NCBI RefSeq assembly: GCF_001428075.1
Contig: NZ_LMSI01000004.1
Location: 1 to 64,000 of the forward strand
Reading direction: 5' to 3'
Source: Arthrobacter sp. Soil764
GTDB lineage: Bacteria > Actinomycetota > Actinomycetes > Actinomycetales > Micrococcaceae
Length of the DNA: 64,000 nucleotides
The notes under the pieces are model-generated. The model was not told the DNA's origin, ran no database searches, and saw only the letters and a program-made list of their open reading frames with translations. A program made the position numbers and the translations under genes. Positions 18,732-26,668 of the stretch are shown piece by piece (position 1 is the first letter of the stretch; every line of letters begins with the position of its first letter).

Positions 18732-20124
18732 AACCGGCTGCCTTCGCCTCTGCCGCCACCTGCGCATACGAATCCGATACGCGGCGGTAGACCGGCGTCA
18801 GGAAGGCCAGCAGGGCGGCCGCGATCATGATGATGCCGCCCACCAGGAAAACCAGGGCGATTCCCCGTGAGGTGCCCGCGCCCAGCAGCGGAGCCAGCCG
18901 TGCGGCGCCGTCCGCGGACCGGGCGTAGGGAATGATCCAAAACTGGGCAATGGGGGCGATCAGGAACGCCGTCACGGGCGCCGCGGCTGACTCGAATGCC
19001 ATGGCGAAGCCAAATACCCGGCCCTGCCGCTCCAAGGGAACCACCCGCTGGATCACGGTTTGTTCGGCCGCCTCCACGAACGGGACCAGCACCAGGTAAA
19101 GCCAGATCCCCAGGATGTAAAGCCACGCCCACTCCCGCAGCGTGAACACCGCACCGATCACGCCCATGGCCGCCACCGCAGCCAGCAGGGTCCGCAGCGG
19201 GTTGGCGCCGAGCCCGAACTTGCCGATCAGGGCGCCGCCGATGATGAACCCGGTGGATCCCACCGCGAAGACGGCGCCCCACATCTCCACGGAGAACATT
19301 TCCAGCCCGTAGGGATCCATCAGCGCCATGTAGACGCCGCCGATGAAGTTGTTGAATGTGGAAAACAGGATCAGCGCGAACAGCCCCGAGATGGCCAGCA
19401 CGGCTGCGAGGGAGCCCCGGAGGTCGAACCCGCCGCGTGCGTCGGTTGCAGCGGCCCGCACCTCCTCCGGCATCCTCAGGGTCAGCAGGTGGGCAAAGGC
19501 CACCGCCGTGAGCACCAGGGCGGTGGCAATGGTCCAGCCCATGCCCAGCAGGCCCACCGATAACCCGGACAGCAGGGAGGTGACGATGAACATCAGCCCC
19601 TGAACCATCCCCACCAGCCCGTTCGCGTTGGCGCGGCGCTCCGGTTCGATGAGGATGGTCACGGTGGTGGAGAGGGCAATGTTCCGCAGGTTCTCCACCA
19701 CGGCGCCGATCAGGATGACCAGGGTGAAGACCCAGAACCACGGGCCCGCCAGGTCCAGCAGGGCCGTGGCCGGCGTCAGCAGGAACATCACCCCTGACAG
19801 CACGAACATCACCAGCGTGAAGCCGGCGGCAAAACGCATCACGGCCAGCTTGCGGTACCGGTCCACGAAGGTGCCGAAGCTGATGCTGGAGAGGGCAATC
19901 AGCAGCATGTAGGCGCCGCCCACCACGCCTGTGGCGATCACGTTGCGCGTCTCCAGGTACAGCCAGAACGTCAGGGCGAACCACAGATAGCTGGTGGTGA
20001 TGTTGGCCAGGGCGGTGTTGACCAGGATGCCGGTGAAGGTCCGGGAGCGTTCGGCTGGACTGCGCAGGGAGGTGCCGCCGGTATCCGGACCCGCAGCAGC
20101 CTTCCCCGGTTCCTGCGGGGTCAT
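18730..20124 (-). CDS. MFS transporter
   Basis: A 464-residue permease with about 12 hydrophobic helices. The loop SFGTFVDRYRKLAVMRFAAGF stands at the usual MFS loop 2-3 site, and GGALIGKFGLGANPLRTLLA begins the second half. The N-terminal 30 residues are polar. The sequence resembles DHA-type drug exporters, but I cannot name a substrate. It ends at a TAA inside the terminator tail of bcp and is divergent from the gene at 20220 with a 95-base gap between them. Confidence 0.85.
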   Translation of the reverse strand: MTPQEPGKAAAGPDTGGTSLRSPAERSRTFTGILVNTALANITTSYLWFALTFWLYLETRNVIATGVVGGAYMLLIALSSISFGTFVDRYRKLAVMRFAAGFTLVMFVLSGVMFLLTPATALLDLAGPWFWVFTLVILIGAVVENLRNIALSTTVTILIEPERRANANGLVGMVQGLMFIVTSLLSGLSVGLLGMGWTIATALVLTAVAFAHLLTLRMPEEVRAAATDARGGFDLRGSLAAVLAISGLFALILFSTFNNFIGGVYMALMDPYGLEMFSVEMWGAVFAVGSTGFIIGGALIGKFGLGANPLRTLLAAVAAMGVIGAVFTLREWAWLYILGIWLYLVLVPFVEAAEQTVIQRVVPLERQGRVFGFAMAFESAAAPVTAFLIAPIAQFWIIPYARSADGAARLAPLLGAGTSRGIALVFLVGGIIMIAAALLAFLTPVYRRVSDSYAQVAAEAKAAG

Positions 20125-20219
20125 GCGTCCCAGTGTAGTGAGGCGCCATAATCGCCAACAGGGGCGAAACTAAGCTGATGGGGAGGGCGTTCGCGCCAGC
20201 ACACAGGGAAGGGACGGGC

Positions 20220-20618
20220 ATGGACCACGGGACGGAAAAAGAGACCCCGGACGACAGAATGGACCCCCGCCTCCTGTTGCTGTTGGACTCGGTCTTTGGG
20301 ACAGGCCCCGACGCAACCCTGGAACTCACCGTCGTGGTTGACGGTGCCGTCATGTCAGGGTCGGTGGTGTCGGAGCATTCGTGGACCCAGCGGCAGAATG
20401 ACCAGGTGCGGATCGGCAGCTGGGCCATCGCCGGGGTTCTCGACTCGTGGGATTCCGGGGCGGATGCAGCCGATATCCGCACTGGAGGGCAGCCACGGTA
20501 CATCCATTTCCTGGGGCCAGTCCTGCTTTCAGGAGGTGTCAGGGTGCCCCTCCAGGCAACCAGGGTTGATGTCCGCAAGGTCGCGGCCTGGTGCATTGGC
20601 CGGATGCCGGAAGACTAG
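20220..20618 (+). CDS. hypothetical protein, possibly GvpU-like
   Basis: A 132-residue soluble protein. LLLLLDSVFGTGPDATLELTVVVDGAVMSGSVVSEHSWTQRQ and later YIHFLGPVLLSGGVRVPLQATRVDVRKVAAWCIG suggest a beta-rich fold. The sequence faintly recalls GvpU-type proteins that carry a short VGG-type beta segment, but no gas-vesicle genes are nearby and the match is uncertain. The ATG has AAGGGAC before it. The GNAT gene follows after nine bases, so the two are probably co-transcribed. Confidence 0.65.
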   Translation: MDHGTEKETPDDRMDPRLLLLLDSVFGTGPDATLELTVVVDGAVMSGSVVSEHSWTQRQNDQVRIGSWAIAGVLDSWDSGADAADIRTGGQPRYIHFLGPVLLSGGVRVPLQATRVDVRKVAAWCIGRMPED

Positions 20619-20627
20619 GATGGCCGC

Positions 20628-21200
20628 ATGGCCATTGAGGTGCACCCGGCGACAAACTTCGAGGACGTGAAGGCAGTGTTGGGGCCCAAGCGGCCTGATG
20701 CCACGGTCTGCTGGTGCCTGAGCTACCGGGTCCCTTCCAAACAGAACGTTGCCCTCCGGGGCGAAGAGCGCGGAGAACTGGTCCGGCAGCTGGTTGGCCA
20801 GGACCCACCGCCCGGAGTTTTGGCGTACGACGGCGGCGCACCAGTTGGGTGGGCAGCAGTCCATCCACGTGCGGACACAACCTTCGCCCGCAACAGAAGA
20901 ATTCCCCATGTGGACGATCAGGACGTGTGGTCCGTGTGGTGCCTTCGCGTCCGCCCCGGCCACCGCGGCAAAGGCATCTCGCACCATCTCCTGGCCGGCG
21001 CGGTAGCTATGGCCCGCTCCCACGGGGCACGCGCCATCGAGGGCTATCCCGTGGACAACGCCGGCAGCAAGGTGGACCTCACCATGGCCTACGTGGGCAC
21101 CCGGAAGCTGTTCGAGGACGCGGGCTTCACCAAGGCGGCGGACACCCAATCGGTGCTGAACGGCTTCCCGCGTGTACTCATGCGGCTGGAGCTGGCATGA
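20628..21200 (+). CDS. GNAT-family acetyltransferase
   Basis: A 190-residue N-acetyltransferase. The acetyl-CoA motif is VWSVWCLRVRPGHRGKGISHHLLAGAVAMARSHGA (R-x-x-G-x-G type) near residues 102-136, followed by YPVDNAGSKVDLTMAYVGTRKLFEDAGF, a common GNAT end. The acceptor substrate is unknown. The stop overlaps the next gene's ATG in an ATGA, so the two are translationally coupled. Confidence 0.85.
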   Translation: MAIEVHPATNFEDVKAVLGPKRPDATVCWCLSYRVPSKQNVALRGEERGELVRQLVGQDPPPGVLAYDGGAPVGWAAVHPRADTTFARNRRIPHVDDQDVWSVWCLRVRPGHRGKGISHHLLAGAVAMARSHGARAIEGYPVDNAGSKVDLTMAYVGTRKLFEDAGFTKAADTQSVLNGFPRVLMRLELA

Positions 21201-21868
21201 CCGGGGCCGTTTTGGAGGAGGTCCTCGCTGAGCTGTCCGCACTCGAGAACCCACAGGTGCGCGGGGCCAACCAAAAGCGCGGGGATGACCACGGCGTCAA
21301 CCTCGCCCGGCTGCGGGAGACCGCCAGGCGTTTGAAGACCCAGCAGGAGCTTGCCCTGGATCTTTGGGCTACCGGCGATACGGCTGCCCGACTGCTGGCA
21401 GTGTTGATCTGCCGCCCCAAAGACTTTGGTCCGGACGAACTGGACACCATGCTCCGCGAGTCGGGCGCACCCAAACTGCAGGACTGGCTGGTGAACTATG
21501 TGGTCAAAAAGACCCCTCACGCCGAGGCACTGCGGCTCGCTTGGATGGCTGATCCCGACGAACGGGTTGCAAGTGCCGGGTGGGAGCTGACCGCCGACCG
21601 GGTAGCCAGGAAACCCGATGGACTGGATCTGCCGGGCCTCCTGGACACCATCGAAGCGCAGATGAAGAACGCTCCGGGCCGGCTGCAGTGGTCAATGAAC
21701 ACCACCCTCGCGCGGATCGGCATTGAACACCCGGATCTCCGGGTCCGGGCCCTGGACATCGGCGAGCGCCTGGGCGTCCTGAAGGACTACCCCACGCCGC
21801 CCAATTGCACGTCGCCGTACGCGCCCGCATGGATCAATGAGATGGTCAGCCGGCAGCAGCGGGCCTAG
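21197..21868 (+). CDS. AlkD-like DNA alkylation repair protein
   Basis: A 223-residue, mostly helical protein resembling the HEAT-repeat DNA glycosylases of the AlkC/AlkD family. Elements include KTQQELALDLWATGDTAARLLAVLICRPKDF, LDTMLRESGAPKLQDWLVNYVVKKTPHAEALRLAWMADPDERVASAGWELTADRV, and the conserved KDYPTPPNCTSPYAPAWI end. Such proteins remove or protect alkylated bases; activity here is untested. It overlaps the GNAT gene by four bases. Confidence 0.75.
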   Translation: MTGAVLEEVLAELSALENPQVRGANQKRGDDHGVNLARLRETARRLKTQQELALDLWATGDTAARLLAVLICRPKDFGPDELDTMLRESGAPKLQDWLVNYVVKKTPHAEALRLAWMADPDERVASAGWELTADRVARKPDGLDLPGLLDTIEAQMKNAPGRLQWSMNTTLARIGIEHPDLRVRALDIGERLGVLKDYPTPPNCTSPYAPAWINEMVSRQQRA

Positions 21869-21911
21869 CGGGCAATACACCCAGGCCGGGACGTGATGGG
21901 CTGGTGGGAGG

Positions 21912-22028
21912 CTACTTCCGCCGCCAGTATTTGCCCCAGTCGACTTCCATGGCCCACAGCGCCAGAAGCAGCGCGTCCATGGTCATCAGCCCTGCCAAAA
22001 GGTACGCCCAACCCGCCAACAAACCCAC
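21912..22028 (-). CDS. small membrane protein, 38 residues
   Basis: Read directly from the minus strand: a GTG with AGGAG six bases upstream opens a 38-codon frame ending in TAG. The product begins MGLLAGWAYLLAGLMTMDAL and ends ALWAMEVDWGKYWRRK, so it has one hydrophobic helix of about 25 residues and a basic, Trp-rich tail. That is a normal layout for a single-pass inner-membrane peptide with its C-terminus in the cytoplasm. It fills an otherwise empty 200-base gap. I do not recognise a family; real expression is inferred. Confidence 0.5.
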   Translation of the reverse strand: MGLLAGWAYLLAGLMTMDALLLALWAMEVDWGKYWRRK

Positions 22029-22078
22029 CGCAATCTCCTGACTATCCCCAGCCAATCGATTGCTGCTAAGTGTGGCAC

Positions 22079-22360
22079 CTAGAGCGCCGGGACGGAATGC
22101 CCTCCACCCGCAGTTTTGAAAAGCACGCCCAACCTGTGGTGTGCCTCGGTCTCCAGCTTGAGCCGGCGGGTCAGTTTCTCCACGTGCCGGGACATCTCCT
22201 CCCCCACCGGGAGCCGGTCGCCGGGCCAGCTGGACGCTTCCCGCGATTCCGCGAGCGCGTGCTCAAGTTCCCTGGCCGCTGCCCGTACTTTGCGTGAATG
22301 GAAGTAAAGGCGGAGCAATGCCTTGGCCTTGTCCGCGCCGTTCCTTTTCATGTGTTCCAT
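22079..22360 (-). CDS. small charged hypothetical protein
   Basis: A 93-residue protein from the ATG at 22360, with GGGGAAG just upstream. It is basic and predicted all-helical (KAKALLRLYFHSRKVRAAARELEHALAES; MSRHVEKLTRRLKLETEAHHRLGVLFKTA), with no membrane segment or known domain. An in-frame extension to 22543 exists but its composition is poorer and it lacks a ribosome site. It is divergent from the phosphatase/glycosyltransferase operon, so it shares that promoter region. Function unknown. Confidence 0.5.
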   Translation of the reverse strand: MEHMKRNGADKAKALLRLYFHSRKVRAAARELEHALAESREASSWPGDRLPVGEEMSRHVEKLTRRLKLETEAHHRLGVLFKTAGGGHSVPAL

Positions 22361-22623
22361 TGGCTTCCCCGCCTTCCGCAAGCCGTGCAGCCCCCAAGCG
22401 GCCGCCGTCGTGCCGTCTTTTGTGGAAGCTGCTGCCTTCCTTCGAGTGTGACCGGCGTTCCTCAACGTCCCGGCAAGCAGATGCCAAGATTTCCGCAAGA
22501 TCTGCTCCAGTGGCGTGCAGTCCTGGCGGAGATGGACAAACACAACGGTGCTGTCAGCGAAGTCACGGAAGCTGTGGAGCGCACGACATGCCCTGTGCGC
22601 ATTAATACGGTAGAAGTAGAGCT

Positions 22624-23736
22624 ATGGTCTCTCCCCCCGAAATCCGCCGTGCCGTGGTCATTGAAGATGACCCGGACATCCGAGGGCTGCTGGTCCGCGT
22701 CCTGGTCAAACAGGGCTTTGACGTCACCCAGGCCGGTGCGGGTTTGCCGGGCGTGGAGGAGGTCCGCCGCATCAAACCGGACCTGGTGACCCTGGACCTG
22801 AACCTGCCGGACCTTGACGGGCTCGAGGTGTGCAAGCTCCTGCGGGAATTCTCGGACGCATTCATCGTGATGCTCACCGCCCGTGCGGACGAACTCGACA
22901 AGCTGACCGGCCTGGACAACGGCGCGGACGAATACATCAGCAAGCCATTCAGCCCCCGGGAACTGCAGTCCCGCATCAATGCCCTGTTCCGGCGCCGCCC
23001 CTCAGCCGCAGCGGAATCCGCGTCCCGGGGCGAACTGGAACGCGCCACCGAAGTGCAGCAAAGCCTCCTGCCCAAGGAAGACATCCGGGTTGACGGTTAC
23101 GACGTCGCCGGCCTTTTCCGCCCGTCCCGCAGTGTGGGCGGGGACTTCTACGACTGGTACCAGACGCCTGACGGGCTCCACCTCACCTTTGCCGATGCCA
23201 TGGGCAAGGGCATGGGCGCGGCGCTGATCGCGGCAACAGTCCGGGCAGTGATGCGCTCCACCGGCCTGCGGCAGGACCTGGACTCCGGGTTCGCCGCGGC
23301 CAGCAAGGCGATCGCCGCGGACCTGGACTCCTCCAATTCCTTCGTCACCCTGTTCCACGCCCGCCTGAACGCGGCCTCCGGCAAGGTCAGCTATGTCGAC
23401 GCCGGGCACGGCCTCGCGCTGCACGTCCAGCCAAGCGGCCCGGCAGACCGCCTCCCCTCCGCCGGACCGCCGGTTGGTGCCTGGCCGGGAACACAGTGGC
23501 CGCAGGCGGACCTGGAGCTTGCCCCCGGCGACTCGCTGGTGGTGGTCAGCGACGGCGTACTGGATGTTTTTGGGTCCGTGGAGGACTTCGCCGACGCTGT
23601 GCAGCAGGCAACCCAGTCCGCAGGTTCGGCGCAGGAAGCCAGCACGTCCATCCTTGCCCTCGCCCCCGCTGAGACCGCCGAAGACGACGTGACGGTGGTT
23701 GTGGTCCGGCGGCTGCCCGTGGAGGCAGCGGCGTGA
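22624..23736 (+). CDS. response regulator with PP2C-type (SpoIIE/RsbU) phosphatase output
   Basis: A 370-residue two-domain protein. Residues about 8-125 are a receiver: acidic pocket IEDDPD, phospho-acceptor Asp58 in LVTLDLNLPDLDG, switch Thr in MLTARAD and Lys in YISKPFSP. A short helix follows, and then a SpoIIE-type Ser/Thr phosphatase with RSVGGDFYDWY, FADAMGKGMGAALIAATV, VVVSDGVLD and AEDDVTVVVV, which keep the metal-binding Asp residues. It should dephosphorylate an anti-sigma-antagonist-like STAS protein when the receiver is phosphorylated; the STAS partner is encoded two genes downstream. It overlaps the next gene in a GTGA. No histidine kinase is adjacent. Confidence 0.92.
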   Translation: MVSPPEIRRAVVIEDDPDIRGLLVRVLVKQGFDVTQAGAGLPGVEEVRRIKPDLVTLDLNLPDLDGLEVCKLLREFSDAFIVMLTARADELDKLTGLDNGADEYISKPFSPRELQSRINALFRRRPSAAAESASRGELERATEVQQSLLPKEDIRVDGYDVAGLFRPSRSVGGDFYDWYQTPDGLHLTFADAMGKGMGAALIAATVRAVMRSTGLRQDLDSGFAAASKAIAADLDSSNSFVTLFHARLNAASGKVSYVDAGHGLALHVQPSGPADRLPSAGPPVGAWPGTQWPQADLELAPGDSLVVVSDGVLDVFGSVEDFADAVQQATQSAGSAQEASTSILALAPAETAEDDVTVVVVRRLPVEAAA

Positions 23737-25691
23737 CCCGTTTCTGGACCCGGCTGGTGGTTGTCCTCACCGTCCTGACTGGCCTGAATTACATCGCGTG
23801 GCGCTGGATGGCGTCCCTGAACTGGGAGGCCTGGTGGATCGCCCTGCCCCTGGTGGTGGCGGAAACCTACAGCCTCATCGACGTCATGCTCTTCGGCATG
23901 ACCGTGTGGAAACTGAAGATCCGCAAGGGCGCTCCCGCGCCGCCGCATGATGCAACGGTGGACGTCTTCATCACCACGTACAACGAAGACCTCGATATGG
24001 TCCTCACCACGGCACTCGCTGCCCAGAAGATCCGGCACCCGCACAGCACCTGGATCCTGGACGATGGCGCCCGGCCCGAGCTCAAGGCCCTGGCTGAACA
24101 GCATGGCCTGGGCTACGTGACCCGCAGCGGGGACTGGACCAAGGACCTTCCCCGCCACGCCAAGGCCGGCAACCTGAACAACGCCCTCATGGTCACCCAC
24201 GGCGAGTTCCTGCTGATCCTGGACGCGGACCAGATCCCGGAGCCGGACATCCTGGAGAAGACACTGGGCTACTTCAACAACCGCCGGGTGGCCCTGGTCC
24301 AAACCCCCCAGTACTTCAGCAATGTCCCTGCCGATGATCCGCTCGGCAGCCAGGCGCCGCTGTTCTACGGCCCCATCCAGCAGGGCAAGGACGGCTGGAA
24401 CGCCGCCTTCTTCTGCGGTTCCAACGCCATCCTGCGCCGCGAAGCCCTGATGCAGCTGGGCCTGGTGGGTTACGTCAAGGAAACCGAGAAGAGCATCCGC
24501 CGCGCCCTGGCCGCATCCCGGGCAGCCATCAAGCAGGCCCGCAAGTCAGCGGACATGGACTCGCCGCTGGTGGCGGAAGTCCTGGACGAGGTGGAGGCAG
24601 CCACCCGCGAAGCCCAGGAGGAAGTGGACGCCGGCAGGCCGCTCAGCGAGGTCACGTACCGGGTCCGCCGCAGGGTGGATGCCGCCGTGCAGACCCTGGT
24701 CCAGGCCGACGTCGCCGCCCTCCAGGCGGACCTCGAAGAGATCGCCGCCATGGAACTGGCCCACGTGGGCGAGTCCGGCGTCCCCGTGGTGGCTGACGAC
24801 GCCGTCCAGCGTATGGCCGCCCGTGACTGGTCCCCGCTGGGCGCCCTGGAATCCGTCCAGGCCGTCCTCGATGCACTCACGGTGGAGCGAAACGACGAAG
24901 CCCAGCCGGTGATGCCGCTGGCCACCATTTCCGTCACCGAGGACATGGCTACCGCCATGCGCATGCACGCCATGGGCTGGGAGAGTGTCTACCACCACGA
25001 GATCCTGGCCTACGGCCTGGCGCCCGAGGACATCGCCACCATGCTCACCCAGCGCCTCCGCTGGGCGCAGGGCACCATCCAGGTGCTGCTCCGCGAAAAC
25101 CCGCTGGTGCAGAAGGGCCTCAAGCTCGGCCAGCGCCTGATGTACTTGGCCACCATGTGGACCTACCTCAGCGGGTTCGCGGCGGTCATCTACTTCGCAG
25201 CCCCCATCATCTACCTGCTGCTGGGCATCCTGCCGGTCAGCAGCCTGAGCTGGGACTTCTTCATCCGCTTCATCCCGTTCATGGTGGTCAACCAGCTGCT
25301 GTTCGCCGTGGCCGGCCGCGGCATCCCCACCTGGCGCGGGCAGCAGTACAGCCTGGCGCTGTTCCCCACCTGGATCAAGGCATGCACGACGGCGGCCCGG
25401 AACGTGTGGTTCGGCCGTCCCCTGGGGTTTGCGGTCACCCCCAAGGCGCGCCAAAGTGGCGGACCCAGCTGGAGCCTCATCCGGCCCCAGATCGTGGTGT
25501 CCGTCCTGCTGGCCGTCGCCGCCGTCGTCGGAATCATCCGCCTGGCCACCGGCCTGGCGGAACCGCTGGGCACCCTGGTCAACGTTGTTTGGGTGGTCTT
25601 TGACCTGGTGGTCATGAGCATCCTGGTCCGCGCCGTGCTCTATAAGGGGTACGAACCGGCCGCAGAACCTGCAAACAGAGAGGAACTTTGA
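23733..25691 (+). CDS. membrane family-2 glycosyltransferase, cellulose-synthase-like
   Basis: A 652-residue processive synthase. Two N-terminal helices lead into the GT-A domain: VDVFITTYNED (near 77), the metal-binding LDADQ (Asp164, Asp166), FFCGSNAILRR (227-236), ISVTEDMATAM (TED at 402-404) and QRLRWAQGT (440-448). Helices follow (YLATMWTYLSGFAAVIYFAAPIIYLLLGI and others) with a FAVTPK gate-like motif. Between FFCGSN and TED lie about 150 extra residues, helical and acidic, where bacterial BcsA has only about 20. No PilZ (c-di-GMP) domain is seen at the C-terminus. It probably polymerises and exports a beta-glycan. GTG start, overlapping the phosphatase gene; the STAS gene overlaps its stop. 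Confidence 0.9.
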   Translation: MTRFWTRLVVVLTVLTGLNYIAWRWMASLNWEAWWIALPLVVAETYSLIDVMLFGMTVWKLKIRKGAPAPPHDATVDVFITTYNEDLDMVLTTALAAQKIRHPHSTWILDDGARPELKALAEQHGLGYVTRSGDWTKDLPRHAKAGNLNNALMVTHGEFLLILDADQIPEPDILEKTLGYFNNRRVALVQTPQYFSNVPADDPLGSQAPLFYGPIQQGKDGWNAAFFCGSNAILRREALMQLGLVGYVKETEKSIRRALAASRAAIKQARKSADMDSPLVAEVLDEVEAATREAQEEVDAGRPLSEVTYRVRRRVDAAVQTLVQADVAALQADLEEIAAMELAHVGESGVPVVADDAVQRMAARDWSPLGALESVQAVLDALTVERNDEAQPVMPLATISVTEDMATAMRMHAMGWESVYHHEILAYGLAPEDIATMLTQRLRWAQGTIQVLLRENPLVQKGLKLGQRLMYLATMWTYLSGFAAVIYFAAPIIYLLLGILPVSSLSWDFFIRFIPFMVVNQLLFAVAGRGIPTWRGQQYSLALFPTWIKACTTAARNVWFGRPLGFAVTPKARQSGGPSWSLIRPQIVVSVLLAVAAVVGIIRLATGLAEPLGTLVNVVWVVFDLVVMSILVRAVLYKGYEPAAEPANREEL

Positions 25692-26023
25692 TGGAGTTCA
25701 GTTACGAGGTCAAGGATTCGTACGCCGAGGTCAAGGCGGACGGGCGGCTCAACATGGTCTCCGCGCCCAAGCTGCGCGAATTCGTTACGGACGTCATTGC
25801 CGGCGGCTCCAACCGGATCGTGGTGAACCTGGAAAACACGGCGTTCATGGACTCCTCCGGGCTGGGCGCGCTGATCGGCTGCCTCAAGGCGGCCCGCCAG
25901 GCCGGCGGCGACCTCCGGATCGCCGCGGTGCAGCCCCAGGTGAACATGGTCTTAAAGCTGACCAGCATGGACAAGGTCCTCACGGCCTACGCCACGGCCG
26001 AAGAGGCTTTCAGCAATGACTGA
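25691..26023 (+). CDS. STAS-domain anti-sigma-factor-antagonist-like protein
   Basis: A 110-residue single STAS domain. The phosphorylation loop is NTAFMDSSGLGALIG with Ser55/Ser56, matching the D-S-S-G loop of SpoIIAA and RsbV, so it should be switchable by kinase and phosphatase. The ATG overlaps the glycosyltransferase stop by one base, with AGAGGAA upstream. It sits between the synthase and the RsbW-like ATPase; the inferred role is to bind either the ATPase or the synthase according to its phosphorylation. Confidence 0.9.
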   Translation: MEFSYEVKDSYAEVKADGRLNMVSAPKLREFVTDVIAGGSNRIVVNLENTAFMDSSGLGALIGCLKAARQAGGDLRIAAVQPQVNMVLKLTSMDKVLTAYATAEEAFSND

Positions 26024-26441
26024 GGTCCTGGCTGCGCGCAGCTTCCGGGGACCTGCTGCCGAGGACGCCATCGAGGCGGTCCACAACGGCCTGGACAGCC
26101 TCTGGCTGGACGTTCCGTTCGTCACCGACATGGACCAGATGACGTTTACCACCGCGGTCATCGAGTCCGCGTCCAACATCGTCCAGCACGCGCAGCCCGC
26201 CGGGGAACGGGAGGTGGAACTTGGAGTGGAAACCACCGTGCAGCCCGCACTGCTGCAGGCGAGGGTGAGCGCCTACTACGCCAAGCCGCCGTTCGGCCCC
26301 ATGGAGCCGGCCACGCCGGGCGACGACGCCGAATCCGGACGGGGCCTGGCGCTGATCGAGGCGCTGGTCACCACGGTCACCTTCGAGCGCCAGGGCGCCA
26401 CCAATACCTGGGTGTTGTCCAGGACGTCCTCCCAGGATTAG
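26016..26441 (+). CDS. RsbW-like GHKL ATPase with an atypical G1 box
   Basis: A 141-residue HATPase_c domain. The N-box AVIESASNIVQHA keeps Glu50 and Asn54, and the G2 region ESGRGLALIEAL (106-117) is intact. At the G1 box, where RsbW-type kinases have D-x-G-x-P-F, this protein has YYAKPPFGP (residues 87-95): the Asp that contacts the adenine is missing. It may bind ATP weakly or act only as a binding partner. It overlaps the STAS gene by eight bases and ends the operon. As an anti-sigma kinase it would normally phosphorylate the STAS Ser; activity here is doubtful. Confidence 0.85.
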   Translation: MTEVLAARSFRGPAAEDAIEAVHNGLDSLWLDVPFVTDMDQMTFTTAVIESASNIVQHAQPAGEREVELGVETTVQPALLQARVSAYYAKPPFGPMEPATPGDDAESGRGLALIEALVTTVTFERQGATNTWVLSRTSSQD

Positions 26442-26505
26442 CACCCTCCTGGCTGGCTGCTGGTGGTTGTTAAGACCGACGTGACTGAAGCTGTCCCCTC
26501 ACCGC

Positions 26506-26534
26506 TTGACACAGTCAGGGGGCTGCTCTTGAAT
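26506..26534 (+). promoter_or_regulatory. uraD promoter
   Basis: TTGACA at 26506-26511 and TTGAAT at 26529-26534 with a 17-base spacer. A slightly shifted GAATAT is an alternative -10. The TTCC-N7-GGAA operator lies 22 bases downstream, consistent with a repressed promoter for uraD-uraH. Confidence 0.5.
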
Positions 26535-26556
26535 ATTACGTATGCTGAAATAACAG

Positions 26557-26571
26557 TTCCATGATGCGGAA
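26557..26571. promoter_or_regulatory. TTCC-N7-GGAA operator before uraD
   Basis: TTCCATGATGCGGAA is an inverted repeat of the same form as TTCCACAAAGCGGAA before hyi (shared TTCCA, GCGGAA). A half-site TTCCATGAACGGG follows at 26586. The conserved sequence at two promoters of one pathway argues for a single regulator, most likely the IclR protein at 27583; binding is inferred. Confidence 0.6.
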
Positions 26572-26668
26572 GCTTGTTCGTGGAGTTCCATGAACGGGCG
26601 CCGGGCTTTCCGGCATCCGCATAGCCGTCACCATGGATGCCAGCATGACCATCGAGGAAGACGCCAGC

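Noticed and set aside
20220-20618. Gas-vesicle gene call (GvpU) for the protein at 20.2 kb
   Set aside because: The resemblance is faint and no other gvp gene is present.
22361-22543. N-terminal extension of the small protein at 22.1 kb to 22543
   Set aside because: No ribosome site, poor composition, and it would intrude into the promoter region of the phosphatase operon.
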